Part shown: positions 47,777 to 56,960 of the stretch, one piece after another
How positions within the stretch are numbered: position 1 is the first letter of the stretch
Layout: each line of letters starts with the position of its first letter
Assembly (NCBI RefSeq): GCF_900101265.1
Contig: NZ_FMZS01000011.1
Location: 248,001-312,000, forward strand
Source of the DNA: Massilia sp. PDC64
GTDB lineage: Bacteria > Pseudomonadota > Gammaproteobacteria > Burkholderiales > Burkholderiaceae_D
Length of the DNA stretch: 64,000 bases
Reading direction: 5' to 3'
Notes under the pieces: generated by a model
Seen by the model: the letters and a program-made list of their open reading frames with translations, nothing else
Told to the model about the DNA's origin: nothing
Database searches by the model: none
Program-made: the position numbers and the translations under genes

Positions 47777-48555
47777 ACATGCAGGACAAAGTCGCCGTCG
47801 TCACGGGCGCCGCCAGCGGCATCGGCAAAGAGATCGCGAAGACGTACTTCGACCATGGCGCCAAGGTCGCCATCGCGGACCTCAACCTCGACGCCGCACA
47901 GGCCGTCGCGCGCGAATTCGATCCGTCCGGCGAACGGGCGCTGGCCGTCGCGATGGACGTGACGAACGAGGAACAGGTCGATGCGGGCATCGCGCAAGTC
48001 GCCGACAAGTTCGGCGGCATCGACGTGCTCGTGTCGAACGCGGGCATCCAGATCGTCGCGCCCGTCGACGAATTCAAGTTCTCCGACTGGAAGAAGATGC
48101 TCGCGATCCACCTGGACGGCGCCTTCCTCACGACGCGCGCGTGCCTGAAGCGGATGTATGCGCAGGGCCGCGGCGGCACCGTGATCTACATGGGCTCCGT
48201 GCACTCGAAAGAAGCATCCGTGCTGAAGGCGCCGTACGTCGCCGCCAAGCACGGCCTCGTCGGCCTGGCCAAGGTCGTCGCGAAGGAAGGCGCGAAGCAC
48301 GGCGTGCGCGCCAACGTGATCTGCCCGGGCTTCGTGCGCACGCCGCTCGTCGACAAGCAGATCCCGGAACAGGCGAAGGAACTGGGAATCAGCGAGGACG
48401 ACGTCGTGAAAAAAGTAATGCTGAAGGAGACGGTCGACGGCGAATTCACCACCGTGGAAGACGTCGCGCACACGGCGCTGTTCCTCGCCACCTTCCCGTC
48501 GAATGCGCTGACGGGTCAGTCCATCGTCGTCAGCCACGGCTGGTTCATGCAGTGA
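47773..48555 (+). CDS. bdhA: 3-hydroxybutyrate dehydrogenase (SDR)
   Basis: 260 residues. Cofactor motif TGAASGIG (11-18), NAG at 89-91, catalytic Ser142, Tyr155 and Lys159 (YVAAK), and SVHSKEASVLKAPYVAAKHGL and VCPGFVRTPLV-like (here ICPGFVRTPLVDKQ), which are diagnostic of D-3-hydroxybutyrate dehydrogenase. It oxidises 3-hydroxybutyrate from PHB breakdown to acetoacetate with NAD. Coupled by ATGA to the patatin gene. Confidence 0.92.
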   Translation: MNMQDKVAVVTGAASGIGKEIAKTYFDHGAKVAIADLNLDAAQAVAREFDPSGERALAVAMDVTNEEQVDAGIAQVADKFGGIDVLVSNAGIQIVAPVDEFKFSDWKKMLAIHLDGAFLTTRACLKRMYAQGRGGTVIYMGSVHSKEASVLKAPYVAAKHGLVGLAKVVAKEGAKHGVRANVICPGFVRTPLVDKQIPEQAKELGISEDDVVKKVMLKETVDGEFTTVEDVAHTALFLATFPSNALTGQSIVVSHGWFMQ

Positions 48556-48556
48556 T

Positions 48557-50221
48557 TCAGCGCGGCCCGCGCGGTCCCTCCGGCGGGCGGTAGTTCACGT
48601 CCTGCACCTGCAGACGGCCCAGTGCCGCCGGCATCCGCGCCTCGAACCCGGCAAAATCCTTCAGCGCCTTGGGCGTCCACAGGCCTTCGGCCAGCGCCAC
48701 GAGGCGCGGCCAGGCCATGTACTCGACGTCGCGCGGCGTGGCCATGTATTCCGTCCACAACTGCGCCTGGCTGCCCAGCACGTGACGCGTCTGGGACGCC
48801 GGCAGCGCCGCCGGCAGCGGGTCGTACGCGTACACGCGCGCGAGCGTCGTCACGTCGCGCACGCCCATCGGCTCGCCCTTCGGGTCGGCTTGCCAGAAGT
48901 CGAAATAGGTTTCGCGCTCCGGCGTCATGACGACGTCGTGTCCGGCGCCGGCAGCCTTGATGCCGCCCGTCTCGCCGCGCCAGCTCATCACGGCGGCGCC
49001 CGGCGCGAGGCCGCCTTCCAGGATCTCGTCCCAGCCGATCAGGCGCCTGCCGTGCCGCGTCAGGTACGCATCCATGCGGCCGATGAACCAGCTTTGCAGG
49101 CCGTGCAGCGCCGGGTGTTCGGCCGGCTTGCCCTGAGCGTCGCGATAATTCTGCACGTCCGCCAGCGTAGCGGTCTGCGGCACGAGACCCAGCTGCTTCA
49201 TGCGCGCCAGCGCGGCGGGCGACTGCGCCCATTCCGTCTTCGGACATTCGTCGCCGCCCACGTGCACGTACTGGCCCGGGAACAGATCCATCACCTCGTC
49301 CAGCACGTTCTGCAGGAAGGTAATGGTGCCATCCTCCACGTTGAACACATGCGGGATCACGCCCCAGTCGGTGCCCACCTGGAGTGTCCGGTCGGGCCGG
49401 TTGCCCAGTTCGGGATACGCGGCGACGGCAGCCTGCGCATGGCCCGGCATCTCGATCTCCGGCACGATCGTCACGTGGCGCGCGGCCGCGTAGGCGACGA
49501 CTTCGCGGATGTCGTCCTGCGTATAAAAGCCGCCGTGCGGCTTGCCGTCGTAGCGCGGCGGAGAATACGCGAGCATGGTGTCGCGGCGCCACGCGCCCAC
49601 CTGCGTCAGGCGCGGATAGCGCTTGATCTCGATGCGCCAGCCCTGGTCGTCCGTCAGGTGCCAGTGGAAGACGTTCATCTTGTGCTGGGCCAGCAGCTCG
49701 ATGTGCTTCAGCACGAATTCCTTCGGCATGAAGTGGCGCGCGACGTCCAGGTGGCTGCCGCGCCAGGAGAAACGGGGCGCGTCCTCGATGGCCACGGCCG
49801 GCAGCGTCCACGTGCGCGCCACCTTCGCCTGGCGATGGATGTCGGCCGGGAGCATCTGGCGCAGGGTCTGGATGCCGTAGAACAGGCCCGCGGGCTGCGC
49901 CGCCGAGATGGTCACGCCGCGCGCGTCGCTCACGAGGCGGTAGCCTTCCTTGCCCAGGTCCGCCTTCGGGTCGAGACGCAGGCGGATCGCGTTCGTACCA
50001 TCCTGCGCGCTCACCGGCAGGTCGAAGCCGGTGGCCGGGCGCAGGTAGTCGCGCAGCGTGGACGCCTCGGCCAGCGCAGCGCCGCTGGCCACGATGCGGG
50101 TTGCCGCCGTCAGCGCGTACTCGCCGGTCCCGCGCTGCATCTGGGCGGGACGGGGCACGATGTCCTGTGCCTGGACGGCGCCGACCAGGCAGCTGAAGGA
50201 CAGGACGGCGAACATGCGCAT
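48557..50221 (-). CDS. Beta-N-acetylhexosaminidase, glycoside hydrolase family 20
   Basis: 554 residues. A short signal peptide ends near VQAQD. The GH20b helper domain (IVPRPAQMQRGTGEYAL) is followed by the barrel with WRGSHLDVARHFMP, FHWHLTDDQGWR and VHVGGDECPKTEW, the catalytic pair being Asp324-Glu325. It removes terminal GlcNAc or GalNAc from chitin oligomers or glycans. GAGGTGCAAGC precedes the ATG. It follows the anti-sigma gene by 29 bp and may be part of that operon. Confidence 0.93.
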   Translation of the reverse strand: MRMFAVLSFSCLVGAVQAQDIVPRPAQMQRGTGEYALTAATRIVASGAALAEASTLRDYLRPATGFDLPVSAQDGTNAIRLRLDPKADLGKEGYRLVSDARGVTISAAQPAGLFYGIQTLRQMLPADIHRQAKVARTWTLPAVAIEDAPRFSWRGSHLDVARHFMPKEFVLKHIELLAQHKMNVFHWHLTDDQGWRIEIKRYPRLTQVGAWRRDTMLAYSPPRYDGKPHGGFYTQDDIREVVAYAAARHVTIVPEIEMPGHAQAAVAAYPELGNRPDRTLQVGTDWGVIPHVFNVEDGTITFLQNVLDEVMDLFPGQYVHVGGDECPKTEWAQSPAALARMKQLGLVPQTATLADVQNYRDAQGKPAEHPALHGLQSWFIGRMDAYLTRHGRRLIGWDEILEGGLAPGAAVMSWRGETGGIKAAGAGHDVVMTPERETYFDFWQADPKGEPMGVRDVTTLARVYAYDPLPAALPASQTRHVLGSQAQLWTEYMATPRDVEYMAWPRLVALAEGLWTPKALKDFAGFEARMPAALGRLQVQDVNYRPPEGPRGPR

Positions 50222-50250
50222 GCTTGCACCTCGAAATGTAAGGAGTGGAT

Positions 50251-50952
50251 TCACAGCCGCGCCCACCCGCCCTTGTACAGCACGGGTCCCGTCGGACCGT
50301 TCGGATCGGGCGAGCCGCCCTTCGGCTCCAGGCTGATCGCGAGCAGCGCGACGTCCGGCGCGGTTGCACGCGCGTCGAGCGCCAGGTCCGTGCTGCGGTT
50401 GTCGGGCAGGATGCCGAGCGAGCGGGGTTTGCCGGCCCGCGTGATGGCCCACAATTGCAGCGTGCGGTCGGCGGGCACGTGCACGTCTTCCGCCACGCGC
50501 ACCCGCAGGCGGCCATGGCGCGTGTCGGCCGTGACGACCATGACGGTCTGCGACTGGGCGTCGGACAAGGCCGCGATCTGCTGCGGCCGCGGTGCGGCCA
50601 CGGGCGGCCCCGCCAGCCGCACGGCCAGCACGAGCGCGCCCGCGCCCGCGGCCAGCGCCAGCACGCCCCACGGCCGCGCGGCGGACGAGCGCCAGAATTG
50701 CCACCACGGCGCCACCACGGCGGGCGCCAGGCGGCGTTCGATGGCGTCCCACACGCGCGTCGGCGGCGTCACCTGCGGCTGCAGTTCGGCCAGCGCCGCG
50801 AGACGGCCCTGCCAATCGGCGACGGCGGCGCGCAATTGACGGTCGTCGCGCAGCCACGTTTCGAAGCGGCGGCGCGCGCCGCCGCGCAGCGTGCCCAGCG
50901 CGTATTCGGCCGCGAGCCGGTCGCGCAGCGGCGCATTGTCGCGGATGTTCAT
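50251..50952 (-). CDS. Anti-sigma factor, RskA-like
   Basis: 233 residues. The N-terminal zinc-less anti-sigma helix bundle (LAAEYALGTLRGGARRRFE and WQGRLAALAEL) is followed by one membrane helix near 93-111 (PWGVLALAAGAGALVLAVRLAG) and a periplasmic RskA domain (LQLWAITRAGKPRSLGIL). It should hold the ECF sigma factor inactive at the membrane. The start overlaps the sigma factor stop. Confidence 0.88.
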   Translation of the reverse strand: MNIRDNAPLRDRLAAEYALGTLRGGARRRFETWLRDDRQLRAAVADWQGRLAALAELQPQVTPPTRVWDAIERRLAPAVVAPWWQFWRSSAARPWGVLALAAGAGALVLAVRLAGPPVAAPRPQQIAALSDAQSQTVMVVTADTRHGRLRVRVAEDVHVPADRTLQLWAITRAGKPRSLGILPDNRSTDLALDARATAPDVALLAISLEPKGGSPDPNGPTGPVLYKGGWARL

Positions 50953-51527
50953 GCGGCCTCCCGTCTGGACAGGCAATCGCGCAACCGGTCGAGGCCGCGC
51001 CGGATCCACGTCTTGACCGTGCCGATCGGCAGTTCGAGGCGCGCCGCCACGTCCGAGTGCGACAGGTCGTGCAGGTATGCCATGCCGATCGCCTGGCGCT
51101 GGCGGCTCGCGAGCGTGTCCATGCAGCGGGCCAGCGCCCGCGCGTCGCGCGAGAGCTGCGCCTGGTCGTGCGGGCCCGCCGTCATGTCCGCGAGGCCGTC
51201 GGCGTCCTCGAGTTCGACCCGGACGTCGCCGCCGTCGGCCAGCGCGCGGCGGCGGATGTCCAGCGCCTTGTTGCGCACGATCGTCACCATCCACGTGAGC
51301 GGCGACGCCAGGTGCATCTGGTAGCCGGCCGCCGCGTGCCAGATCGCGACGAACGCGTCCTGCACGGCTTCCTCCGCCAGTTCTTCCTTGTGCAGCACGC
51401 GCAGCGCGAAGCCGAACAGCTTCGCCGACGTGGCGTCGTACAGCCTGCGGAACGCGGCCCGGTCCTGCAGCGCCACGGCGGCGAGCAGCCGGTACAACTG
51501 GTCGTCCTGGTCGGTCCCCTCGCTCAC
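50949..51527 (-). CDS. ECF RNA polymerase sigma factor (SigK/RpoE-like)
   Basis: 192 residues with a GTG start and AGGGG upstream. Region 2 has FRRLYDATSAKLFGFALRVL and EAVQDAFVAIWHAA; region 4 has RQRQAIGMAYLHDLSHSDVAARLELPIGTVKTWIRRGL. No extra domains. With the coupled RskA-like anti-sigma factor it forms a membrane signalling pair. Targets are unknown; the hexosaminidase and haemoglobin genes flanking the pair are candidates. Confidence 0.92.
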   Translation of the reverse strand: MSEGTDQDDQLYRLLAAVALQDRAAFRRLYDATSAKLFGFALRVLHKEELAEEAVQDAFVAIWHAAAGYQMHLASPLTWMVTIVRNKALDIRRRALADGGDVRVELEDADGLADMTAGPHDQAQLSRDARALARCMDTLASRQRQAIGMAYLHDLSHSDVAARLELPIGTVKTWIRRGLDRLRDCLSRREAA

Positions 51528-51555
51528 GGTGCCCCTGTCATTGATTTAATGAAAA

Positions 51556-51573
51556 CATTGTAACCGTACAATG
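51556..51573. promoter_or_regulatory. Inverted repeat CATTGTA-N4-TACAATG upstream of the ECF gene
   Basis: An 18-bp interrupted palindrome lies about 30 bp before the sigma factor start, in the only gap of the minus-strand run. A second short palindrome, CGATTACAATCG, covers the stop of the previous gene (51588-51599). They could be a promoter or operator of the sigma operon. Confidence 0.45.
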
Positions 51574-51589
51574 ACAGGACTGGAAACGA

Positions 51590-52264
51590 TTACAATCGTG
51601 CGGACAGGTATTGCTCGCGTACCGACAACCCGGTCTGCGGCAGGTGCGCGGCCGTCACCGTGGCAACGTAGTCCGCGTAGCGGTATTGCACGCGGGCGGT
51701 CTGGATCGGGCTTGCCGCCAGCACGTCCGGCGCCGGGTCGCCGATCGCGAGACCGGGTGCGCCCAATGCCGCGCGCAGGCGGCCGGCCGCGTCCGACCAC
51801 ACCGTGCGCACGTCGTCCGGACGCATGCCGCGCCGGTAGACGTCCACGCCGACGAGACGCCCCTCCGGTCCGAAGCTGAGCCACAGTTCGCTGACGGGCG
51901 GCCCGGCCAGGCCGAGGGCGGGTGCGTCCACGCCGCGGCAGCGCAGGTGGCGGTAGCCACGCGCCTGCACGTCGCACGCCGCATGCGCGCGCACGAGCAG
52001 CGCGCGCGCTTCGGTCTCCGTCGTCGCGTCGAGACGCAAGCCCGCGATGGCCGGACGGGCGGGCGCGGGCGCGTCACCACGCAGCCCGGCCAGGCCGGCC
52101 CGGCGCACGTGGTCGACCTGCGTGGCCGACACCCCGTCCACGGGACACGGCACGCCCAGCGCCGCCAATGCACGAAAACCGGCACGCGTGTGCATCGCGC
52201 CGCCGATCCCCAGCACGAGCAGCGCGGCCACCGCGCCTGCCGTCACCCACGCACGGGCGCTCAT
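51590..52264 (-). CDS. Membrane-anchored protein of unknown function
   Basis: 224 residues. One N-terminal membrane helix (VTAGAVAALLVLGIGGAM), then a soluble, probably periplasmic part with three or four cysteines (VPCPVDG, AACDVQA, HLRCRG). I recognise no domain. The ATG overlaps the stop of the haemoglobin-like lipoprotein, so the two are made together, and the ECF gene follows 62 bp later. Confidence 0.65.
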   Translation of the reverse strand: MSARAWVTAGAVAALLVLGIGGAMHTRAGFRALAALGVPCPVDGVSATQVDHVRRAGLAGLRGDAPAPARPAIAGLRLDATTETEARALLVRAHAACDVQARGYRHLRCRGVDAPALGLAGPPVSELWLSFGPEGRLVGVDVYRRGMRPDDVRTVWSDAAGRLRAALGAPGLAIGDPAPDVLAASPIQTARVQYRYADYVATVTAAHLPQTGLSVREQYLSARL

Positions 52265-52821
52265 GACTGGCAGTTGGCCGCGGTGTTCGGGCCAAGATAG
52301 ACGGGCGTCTTCGACACGATGTCGCCCTTCAGGCCCACGAGCGTGGGCGCCACGCGGTTGATGGTGGCGTCGGGCACGCCGTCCTGCTTCATGACGGCCG
52401 CCAGGTCGACCATGAACTGGTCGAACACGCAGCCGGGAATGCCGAGGTCCTTGTGCGCCGCGACCATGTCTTCGCACTGGACCGTCGTGTTGTCGGCCGT
52501 GACCGGGCCCGGATACGTGTACGGCCCGCCCAGCACGGCGTTGAACTGCAGGCGCAGGCAGGCTTTCAGGCGGTCGACGGAATCGTGGCCCGGCTTGCCT
52601 ACCACGGCGAAATATGGCGCTTCCTTCGGATCGGCCAGCAGGCCCGCGGCCGCGTCGTCGACGACTTTCGCCACCGCCGCGGGGGCTTTCGCGTCGCCGC
52701 CGAGGGCCATCCAGATGTCCTGGTTCTGCGCGAACTGCGCCTTGGGCATGTCGTCGCCGCCGCCGCATGCGGACAGAAAGGCACACAGGGATGCTGCGGA
52801 AAAGATGAGAGCAGGCTTCAT
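52261..52821 (-). CDS. Lipid-anchored group 1 truncated haemoglobin-like protein
   Basis: 186 residues. The signal peptide ends in the lipobox LSAC, with lipidated Cys19, then GGGDD. The rest follows truncated haemoglobins: IWMALGGDAKAPAAVAKVV, LLADPKEAPYF, RLKACLRLQFNAVLGGPYTY and MVAAHKDLGI with candidate proximal His123, ending VAPTLVGLKGDIV. The distal FY pair usual in the B helix (near 57-58) is replaced by alanines, and about ten residues (GPVTADNTTVQC) are inserted before the proximal helix. Placing a globin on a periplasmic lipid anchor is unusual. GGAGATCGAC precedes the ATG. Confidence 0.7.
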   Translation of the reverse strand: MKPALIFSAASLCAFLSACGGGDDMPKAQFAQNQDIWMALGGDAKAPAAVAKVVDDAAAGLLADPKEAPYFAVVGKPGHDSVDRLKACLRLQFNAVLGGPYTYPGPVTADNTTVQCEDMVAAHKDLGIPGCVFDQFMVDLAAVMKQDGVPDATINRVAPTLVGLKGDIVSKTPVYLGPNTAANCQS

Positions 52822-52908
52822 GTCGATCTCCAGGTTGAGGGTTGTGCCGGGGGAAACGCCCCCCGTTCCCTCTTGTACGCAGCGACCTGGCGATCGGATT
52901 CAAAAAAA

Positions 52909-54276
52909 TTACGTCGCCGCTTTCAGCGACTTCACCAGTTTCACCCGCTTGATCTCGCCCACGATGAACACGTAGCTGAAGACAGTGACGGCCGCGTTGG
53001 CACCCACGTACACGAGGGCGCCCGCGAACGACCCGGTGCCCTGCAGGATGTAGCCGATGACGATCGGCGTCGTGATGCCCGCGATGTTGCCGAACGTGTT
53101 GAACAGTGCGCCGGACAGGCCGCCCGCTTCCTTCGGCGACGTGTCGGCCACGACGGCCCAGCCCAGCGCGCCGACGCCCTTGCCGAAGAACGCGAGCGCC
53201 ATCACGGCGACGACGACGGCGTCCGTGTCGATGTAGTTACAGGCGATCATGCTCATCGACAGCAGCATGCCGCACACGATCGGCACCTTGCGCGACATCG
53301 ACAGCGAGAAGCCGGCCTTCGCGAGGCGGTCCGAGATCGCGCCGCCCACGACGCCGCCGAGGAAGCCGGCGATGGCGGGCAGCGACGCGACGAAGCCTGC
53401 CTTCAGGATCGTCATGTGGCGCTCCTGCACGAGGTACACGGGGAACCACGTGAGGAAGAAGTACGTCAGCGTATTGATGCAGTACTGGCCGATGTACACG
53501 CCCAGCAGCATGCGGTTGCCCAGCAATTCCTTGACGCAGGCGAGCGTGTCGACGGCCGGCGCCTGCGACGCGCGTCTGGCGCCGTCCAGGTCGACGAGCG
53601 CCCCGCCCTCCTCGATGTATTTCAGTTCGCTGGCGCTGACGGACGGGTGGTCCTTCGGTCCGTGGATGACCTTCAGCCACACGAAGGCCAGCGCGATCCC
53701 GAGGCCGCCCATCACGATGAACACGCTCTCCCAGCCGAAGGCGTGCACGAGCCAGCCCATGAGCGGCGCGAACAGCACGGTCGCGAAATACTGGGCGGAG
53801 TTGAACAGCGCGGACGCGAGGCCCCGTTCGTGCGTGGGGAACCAGGCCGACGTGATGCGGCTGTTGCCCGGGAACGAAGGCGCTTCCGCCGCGCCCACGA
53901 GGAAGCGCAGCACGAACAGCGTGCCCACGGCGGCCGCGCCGGTGAGGAAGCCCGCGGCGCCCGTCAGCATCGTGAACAGCGACCACAGGAAGATGCTGAA
54001 GAAATAGGTGATCTTCGAACCGAAGCGGTCGAGCAGCCAGCCGCCGGGCAGCTGGGCCGCCACGTACGACCACGCGAACGCGGAAAAGACAAAGCCCATC
54101 TCGACGGGCGACAGGCCCAGGGCCTTGCGGATTTCCGGACCGGCGATCGAGATCGAGGCCCGGTCCGCGTAGTTGACCGTCGTGACGATGAACAGGATGG
54201 CGAGTATGCCCCAGCGCGTGCGCGACGCGAGCTTCGTTGCGGTGGCCGGCATGGCGGCCGTCGTGGTGTGCTCCAT
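52909..54276 (-). CDS. MFS transporter, glucarate/galactarate type (GudP-like)
   Basis: 455 residues, twelve membrane helices. The start of helix 1 (ILFIVTTVNYADRASISIAGP) and the loop GGWLLDRFGSK are typical of the anion:cation symporter group that includes GudP and ExuT. SRKVPIVCGMLLSM and AVVADTSPKEAGGLSGALFN also match. It should bring hexarates into the cell with protons. Last gene of the garD-porin-MFS run (32 bp after the porin). Confidence 0.88.
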   Translation of the reverse strand: MEHTTTAAMPATATKLASRTRWGILAILFIVTTVNYADRASISIAGPEIRKALGLSPVEMGFVFSAFAWSYVAAQLPGGWLLDRFGSKITYFFSIFLWSLFTMLTGAAGFLTGAAAVGTLFVLRFLVGAAEAPSFPGNSRITSAWFPTHERGLASALFNSAQYFATVLFAPLMGWLVHAFGWESVFIVMGGLGIALAFVWLKVIHGPKDHPSVSASELKYIEEGGALVDLDGARRASQAPAVDTLACVKELLGNRMLLGVYIGQYCINTLTYFFLTWFPVYLVQERHMTILKAGFVASLPAIAGFLGGVVGGAISDRLAKAGFSLSMSRKVPIVCGMLLSMSMIACNYIDTDAVVVAVMALAFFGKGVGALGWAVVADTSPKEAGGLSGALFNTFGNIAGITTPIVIGYILQGTGSFAGALVYVGANAAVTVFSYVFIVGEIKRVKLVKSLKAAT

Positions 54277-54308
54277 GGTCCCTCCAAAGATAGGTGTGGC
54301 CGCCGGAC

Positions 54309-55373
54309 TCAGAAGGTCTGGCGGATGCCCAGGTTGTAGCCGGTGTTGCCCGTCCCCGGCTCCGTGTTGTTGGCGACCGTGTAGCCGGCGCCGTTCTTGT
54401 TATGGATATGTGCGTACGCCGCGTACAGGCCCGTGCGCTTCGACAGCGCGTACAGGTAACCGATGCCCCACTCGCGGGCGTCCTGGTCGAAGTGCGTGCG
54501 GTCGTCCTTGTGCTGCGTGGAGAACATCAGCGTGCCCGGCCCGACGGGCGCGGAAAAGCCCAGCAGGATCTCGCGGCCATCCGTCGACGGCGTCGGTTTC
54601 GCGCCGCCGTACGGGTTGTTGGCATTGCCCAGCGTGGCGCTGTTGTAGCCCTTGTCCACTTCGAACGCACCGTACAGCTTGATCCATTTGAGGTCATAGT
54701 TCGCGCCGAGGAGCACGTTGCGGCCCAGGTCGTGGTTCACGCCCGTCGCAGCCACGTCCGTGTTCTTGCTGTTGTAGGCAAGGCGCACGCGCAGGTTGCC
54801 ACGGGCGAGGTCGAGGGCGCCGCCGAACTGGCGTCCCGCCGACAATGCCGCCTGTTCGCCGGCGCTGTACGCGAGTTCGGCATGCACGCCGTTCACCGTC
54901 GGCGACGTGTACGTGATCGTGTTGCTGGTGCGGACGTTGGTGCCGTTGTCCGGGAAGAGATTCTTCGCCGTGCCCGCATAGCCCGTGCCGAACGGGTCGG
55001 CGACGGACGTCAGCGTGAGGTGGTAAGGCGTGTACTGGCGGCCGAAGGCGACGGCGCCGGCCTTCGTCCTGATCCCCACGAACGCCTGGCGGTTGAAGAT
55101 CGTGTTCGCGGCATCGAGTTCGCCCGTGTCGATCTTCGCGCCCGTTTCCAGCGTGAAGAACGCGGACATGCCGTTGCCCAGGTCCTCCGTGCCGCGGAAG
55201 CCGATGCGCGAGGCCGACGCGGCGCCGCTCGTGATCTTCGACTGGTGACCGGCAGTGCCGCCGCTCTCTACCACGAACGCCGCGTCCGCGATCCCGTAGA
55301 TCGTCACATTCGTCTGGGCGTGCGCGCCCGCGCCCGCGGCCAGGCCGAGGGCGATGCATACTGCTTTCTTCAA
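54309..55373 (-). CDS. Gram-negative porin (OmpC-like)
   Basis: 354 residues, starting from TTG with AAGGAG 6 bases upstream; no ATG lies near the signal peptide (KKAVCIALGLAAGAGAHAQ). The barrel begins TNVTIYGIADAAFVVESGG and includes RIGFRGTEDLGNGMSAFFTLE and FGRQYTP, hallmarks of beta-proteobacterial porins; it ends GIRQTF with a terminal phenylalanine. Set between garD and the transporter, it probably passes hexarates through the outer membrane. Confidence 0.92.
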   Translation of the reverse strand: MKKAVCIALGLAAGAGAHAQTNVTIYGIADAAFVVESGGTAGHQSKITSGAASASRIGFRGTEDLGNGMSAFFTLETGAKIDTGELDAANTIFNRQAFVGIRTKAGAVAFGRQYTPYHLTLTSVADPFGTGYAGTAKNLFPDNGTNVRTSNTITYTSPTVNGVHAELAYSAGEQAALSAGRQFGGALDLARGNLRVRLAYNSKNTDVAATGVNHDLGRNVLLGANYDLKWIKLYGAFEVDKGYNSATLGNANNPYGGAKPTPSTDGREILLGFSAPVGPGTLMFSTQHKDDRTHFDQDAREWGIGYLYALSKRTGLYAAYAHIHNKNGAGYTVANNTEPGTGNTGYNLGIRQTF

Positions 55374-55417
55374 GATGTCTCCTTGCTGTTTTCTGTCTTG
55401 TGCGGTCGCGCGTGCGG

Positions 55418-56950
55418 TCAGGTCACGGGCGCCGGATTGAAGAGCGTGAGCGCGTTGTGGAGCTTCCAGTGCTCGGCCCACGTCTTCTTGCGGCCGCTCG
55501 CCACGTCGAGCAGGAAGTGGAACAGCTCCCAGCCCACGTCCGCGATGGTCGCGTCTCCGGTCGCGATGCGCCCGGCGTTGATGTCCATGAGGTCGTGCCA
55601 GCGGCGGGCGAGATCGTCGCGCGTGGCCACCTTCACGACCGGCACCGCGGCCAGGCCGTACGGCGTGCCGCGGCCCGTCGTGAACACGTGCATGTTCATG
55701 CCGGCGGCCAGCTGCAGGGTGCCGCAGATGAAATCGCTGGCCGGCGTGGCGGCGTAGATGAGGCCTTTCTGCTGCAGCTTGTCGCCGGGGGACAGCACGC
55801 CCGCGATCGGCGCGGTGCCGGACTTGATGATGGAACCCATCGCCTTTTCGGTGATGTTGGCAAGGCCGCCCTTCTTGTTGCCCGGCGTCGTGTTCGCGCT
55901 GCGGTCCACGCCGCCCCGCTTCAGGTACTCGTCGTACCACGCCATTTCGCGGATCATCGCCTGCGCGACGTCGTCGTTCGCGGCGCGGGACGTCAGCTGG
56001 TCGATGCCGTCGCGGACTTCCGTCGTTTCGGAAAACATGACGGCGGCACCGGCCCGCACGAGCAGGTCGCTGGCAAAGCCGACGGCAGGGTTGGCGGTCA
56101 CGCCCGAAAACGCGTCGCTGCCGCCGCACTGCACGCCGACGACCAGTTCCGATGCCGGCACCGTCTCGCGCCGGCGCTCGTTCAGTGCCGTCAGATGCTG
56201 CTCCGCCGTGCGCATGATGGAGTCGATCATGTCGCCGAAGCCCACGTGCGCCGCGTCCTGCAAACAAACAGTGTCGGGAGTCTGGATCGGGATGGAGCCG
56301 GCCGGGAACATGCGCGCCGGCTGCAGCTTTTCGCAGCCCAGGCTCACGAGCATGACGCGGCCGCCGAAGTTCGGATTCTTCGCGATGTTGCGCAGCGTCC
56401 GGATCGGGATCTCGGCGCCGGGCGCGTCGATGGCAACGCCGCAGCCGTACGTGTGTTCGATGGCGACGACGTCGTCCACGTGCGGGTACTTCGGCAGCAG
56501 CTCCTTCCTGATGCGGTCGACGGCGAACGCGACGACACCCGACACGCACTGCACCGTCTCGCTGATGGCGAGGATGTTGCGCGTGCCGACCGAGCCGTTC
56601 GGATTGCGGAAACCTTCGAACGTATAACCTTCCAGCGGCGCCAGGGGTGCGCGGTCGCGGACGGGCTTCGGCAGGTCGTCCAGCCCGCGCGCGGCCGGCA
56701 TGCCGACGAGCGATTCCTCGATCCACGTGCCGCGGGCGATGGGTTGCAGCGCGTAGCCGATCGTCACGTCGTAGCGCACGATGGGTGCGCCCTGGGCGAT
56801 GTCGACGAGCGCCACCTTGTGCCCTTCCGGCACGCGGGTTCTCAGGGTCAGGCCGTCCGGGAAGACCGTGCCTTCCGGCAGGCCGCCGGCGTTGACGACG
56901 ATGGCGACGTTGTCGTTCTCGTGCATGCGGATGGTGCGGGGGATAGTCAT
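55418..56950 (-). CDS. garD: Galactarate dehydratase
   Basis: 510 residues from the ATG at 56950, which has GGAG 7 bases upstream; an ATG four codons earlier (56962) lies inside an operator-like palindrome. The sequence is closely similar to GarD as I recall it: LEGYTFEGFRNPNGSVGTRN, EHTYGCGVAIDAPGAEIPIR, VMLVSLGCEKLQPAR, VVGVQCGGSDAFSGVTANPA and ending HNALTLFNPAPVT. It dehydrates galactarate to 5-dehydro-4-deoxyglucarate. First gene of the minus-strand garD-porin-MFS run. Confidence 0.95.
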   Translation of the reverse strand: MTIPRTIRMHENDNVAIVVNAGGLPEGTVFPDGLTLRTRVPEGHKVALVDIAQGAPIVRYDVTIGYALQPIARGTWIEESLVGMPAARGLDDLPKPVRDRAPLAPLEGYTFEGFRNPNGSVGTRNILAISETVQCVSGVVAFAVDRIRKELLPKYPHVDDVVAIEHTYGCGVAIDAPGAEIPIRTLRNIAKNPNFGGRVMLVSLGCEKLQPARMFPAGSIPIQTPDTVCLQDAAHVGFGDMIDSIMRTAEQHLTALNERRRETVPASELVVGVQCGGSDAFSGVTANPAVGFASDLLVRAGAAVMFSETTEVRDGIDQLTSRAANDDVAQAMIREMAWYDEYLKRGGVDRSANTTPGNKKGGLANITEKAMGSIIKSGTAPIAGVLSPGDKLQQKGLIYAATPASDFICGTLQLAAGMNMHVFTTGRGTPYGLAAVPVVKVATRDDLARRWHDLMDINAGRIATGDATIADVGWELFHFLLDVASGRKKTWAEHWKLHNALTLFNPAPVT

Positions 56951-56960
56951 CAGCGTCTCC

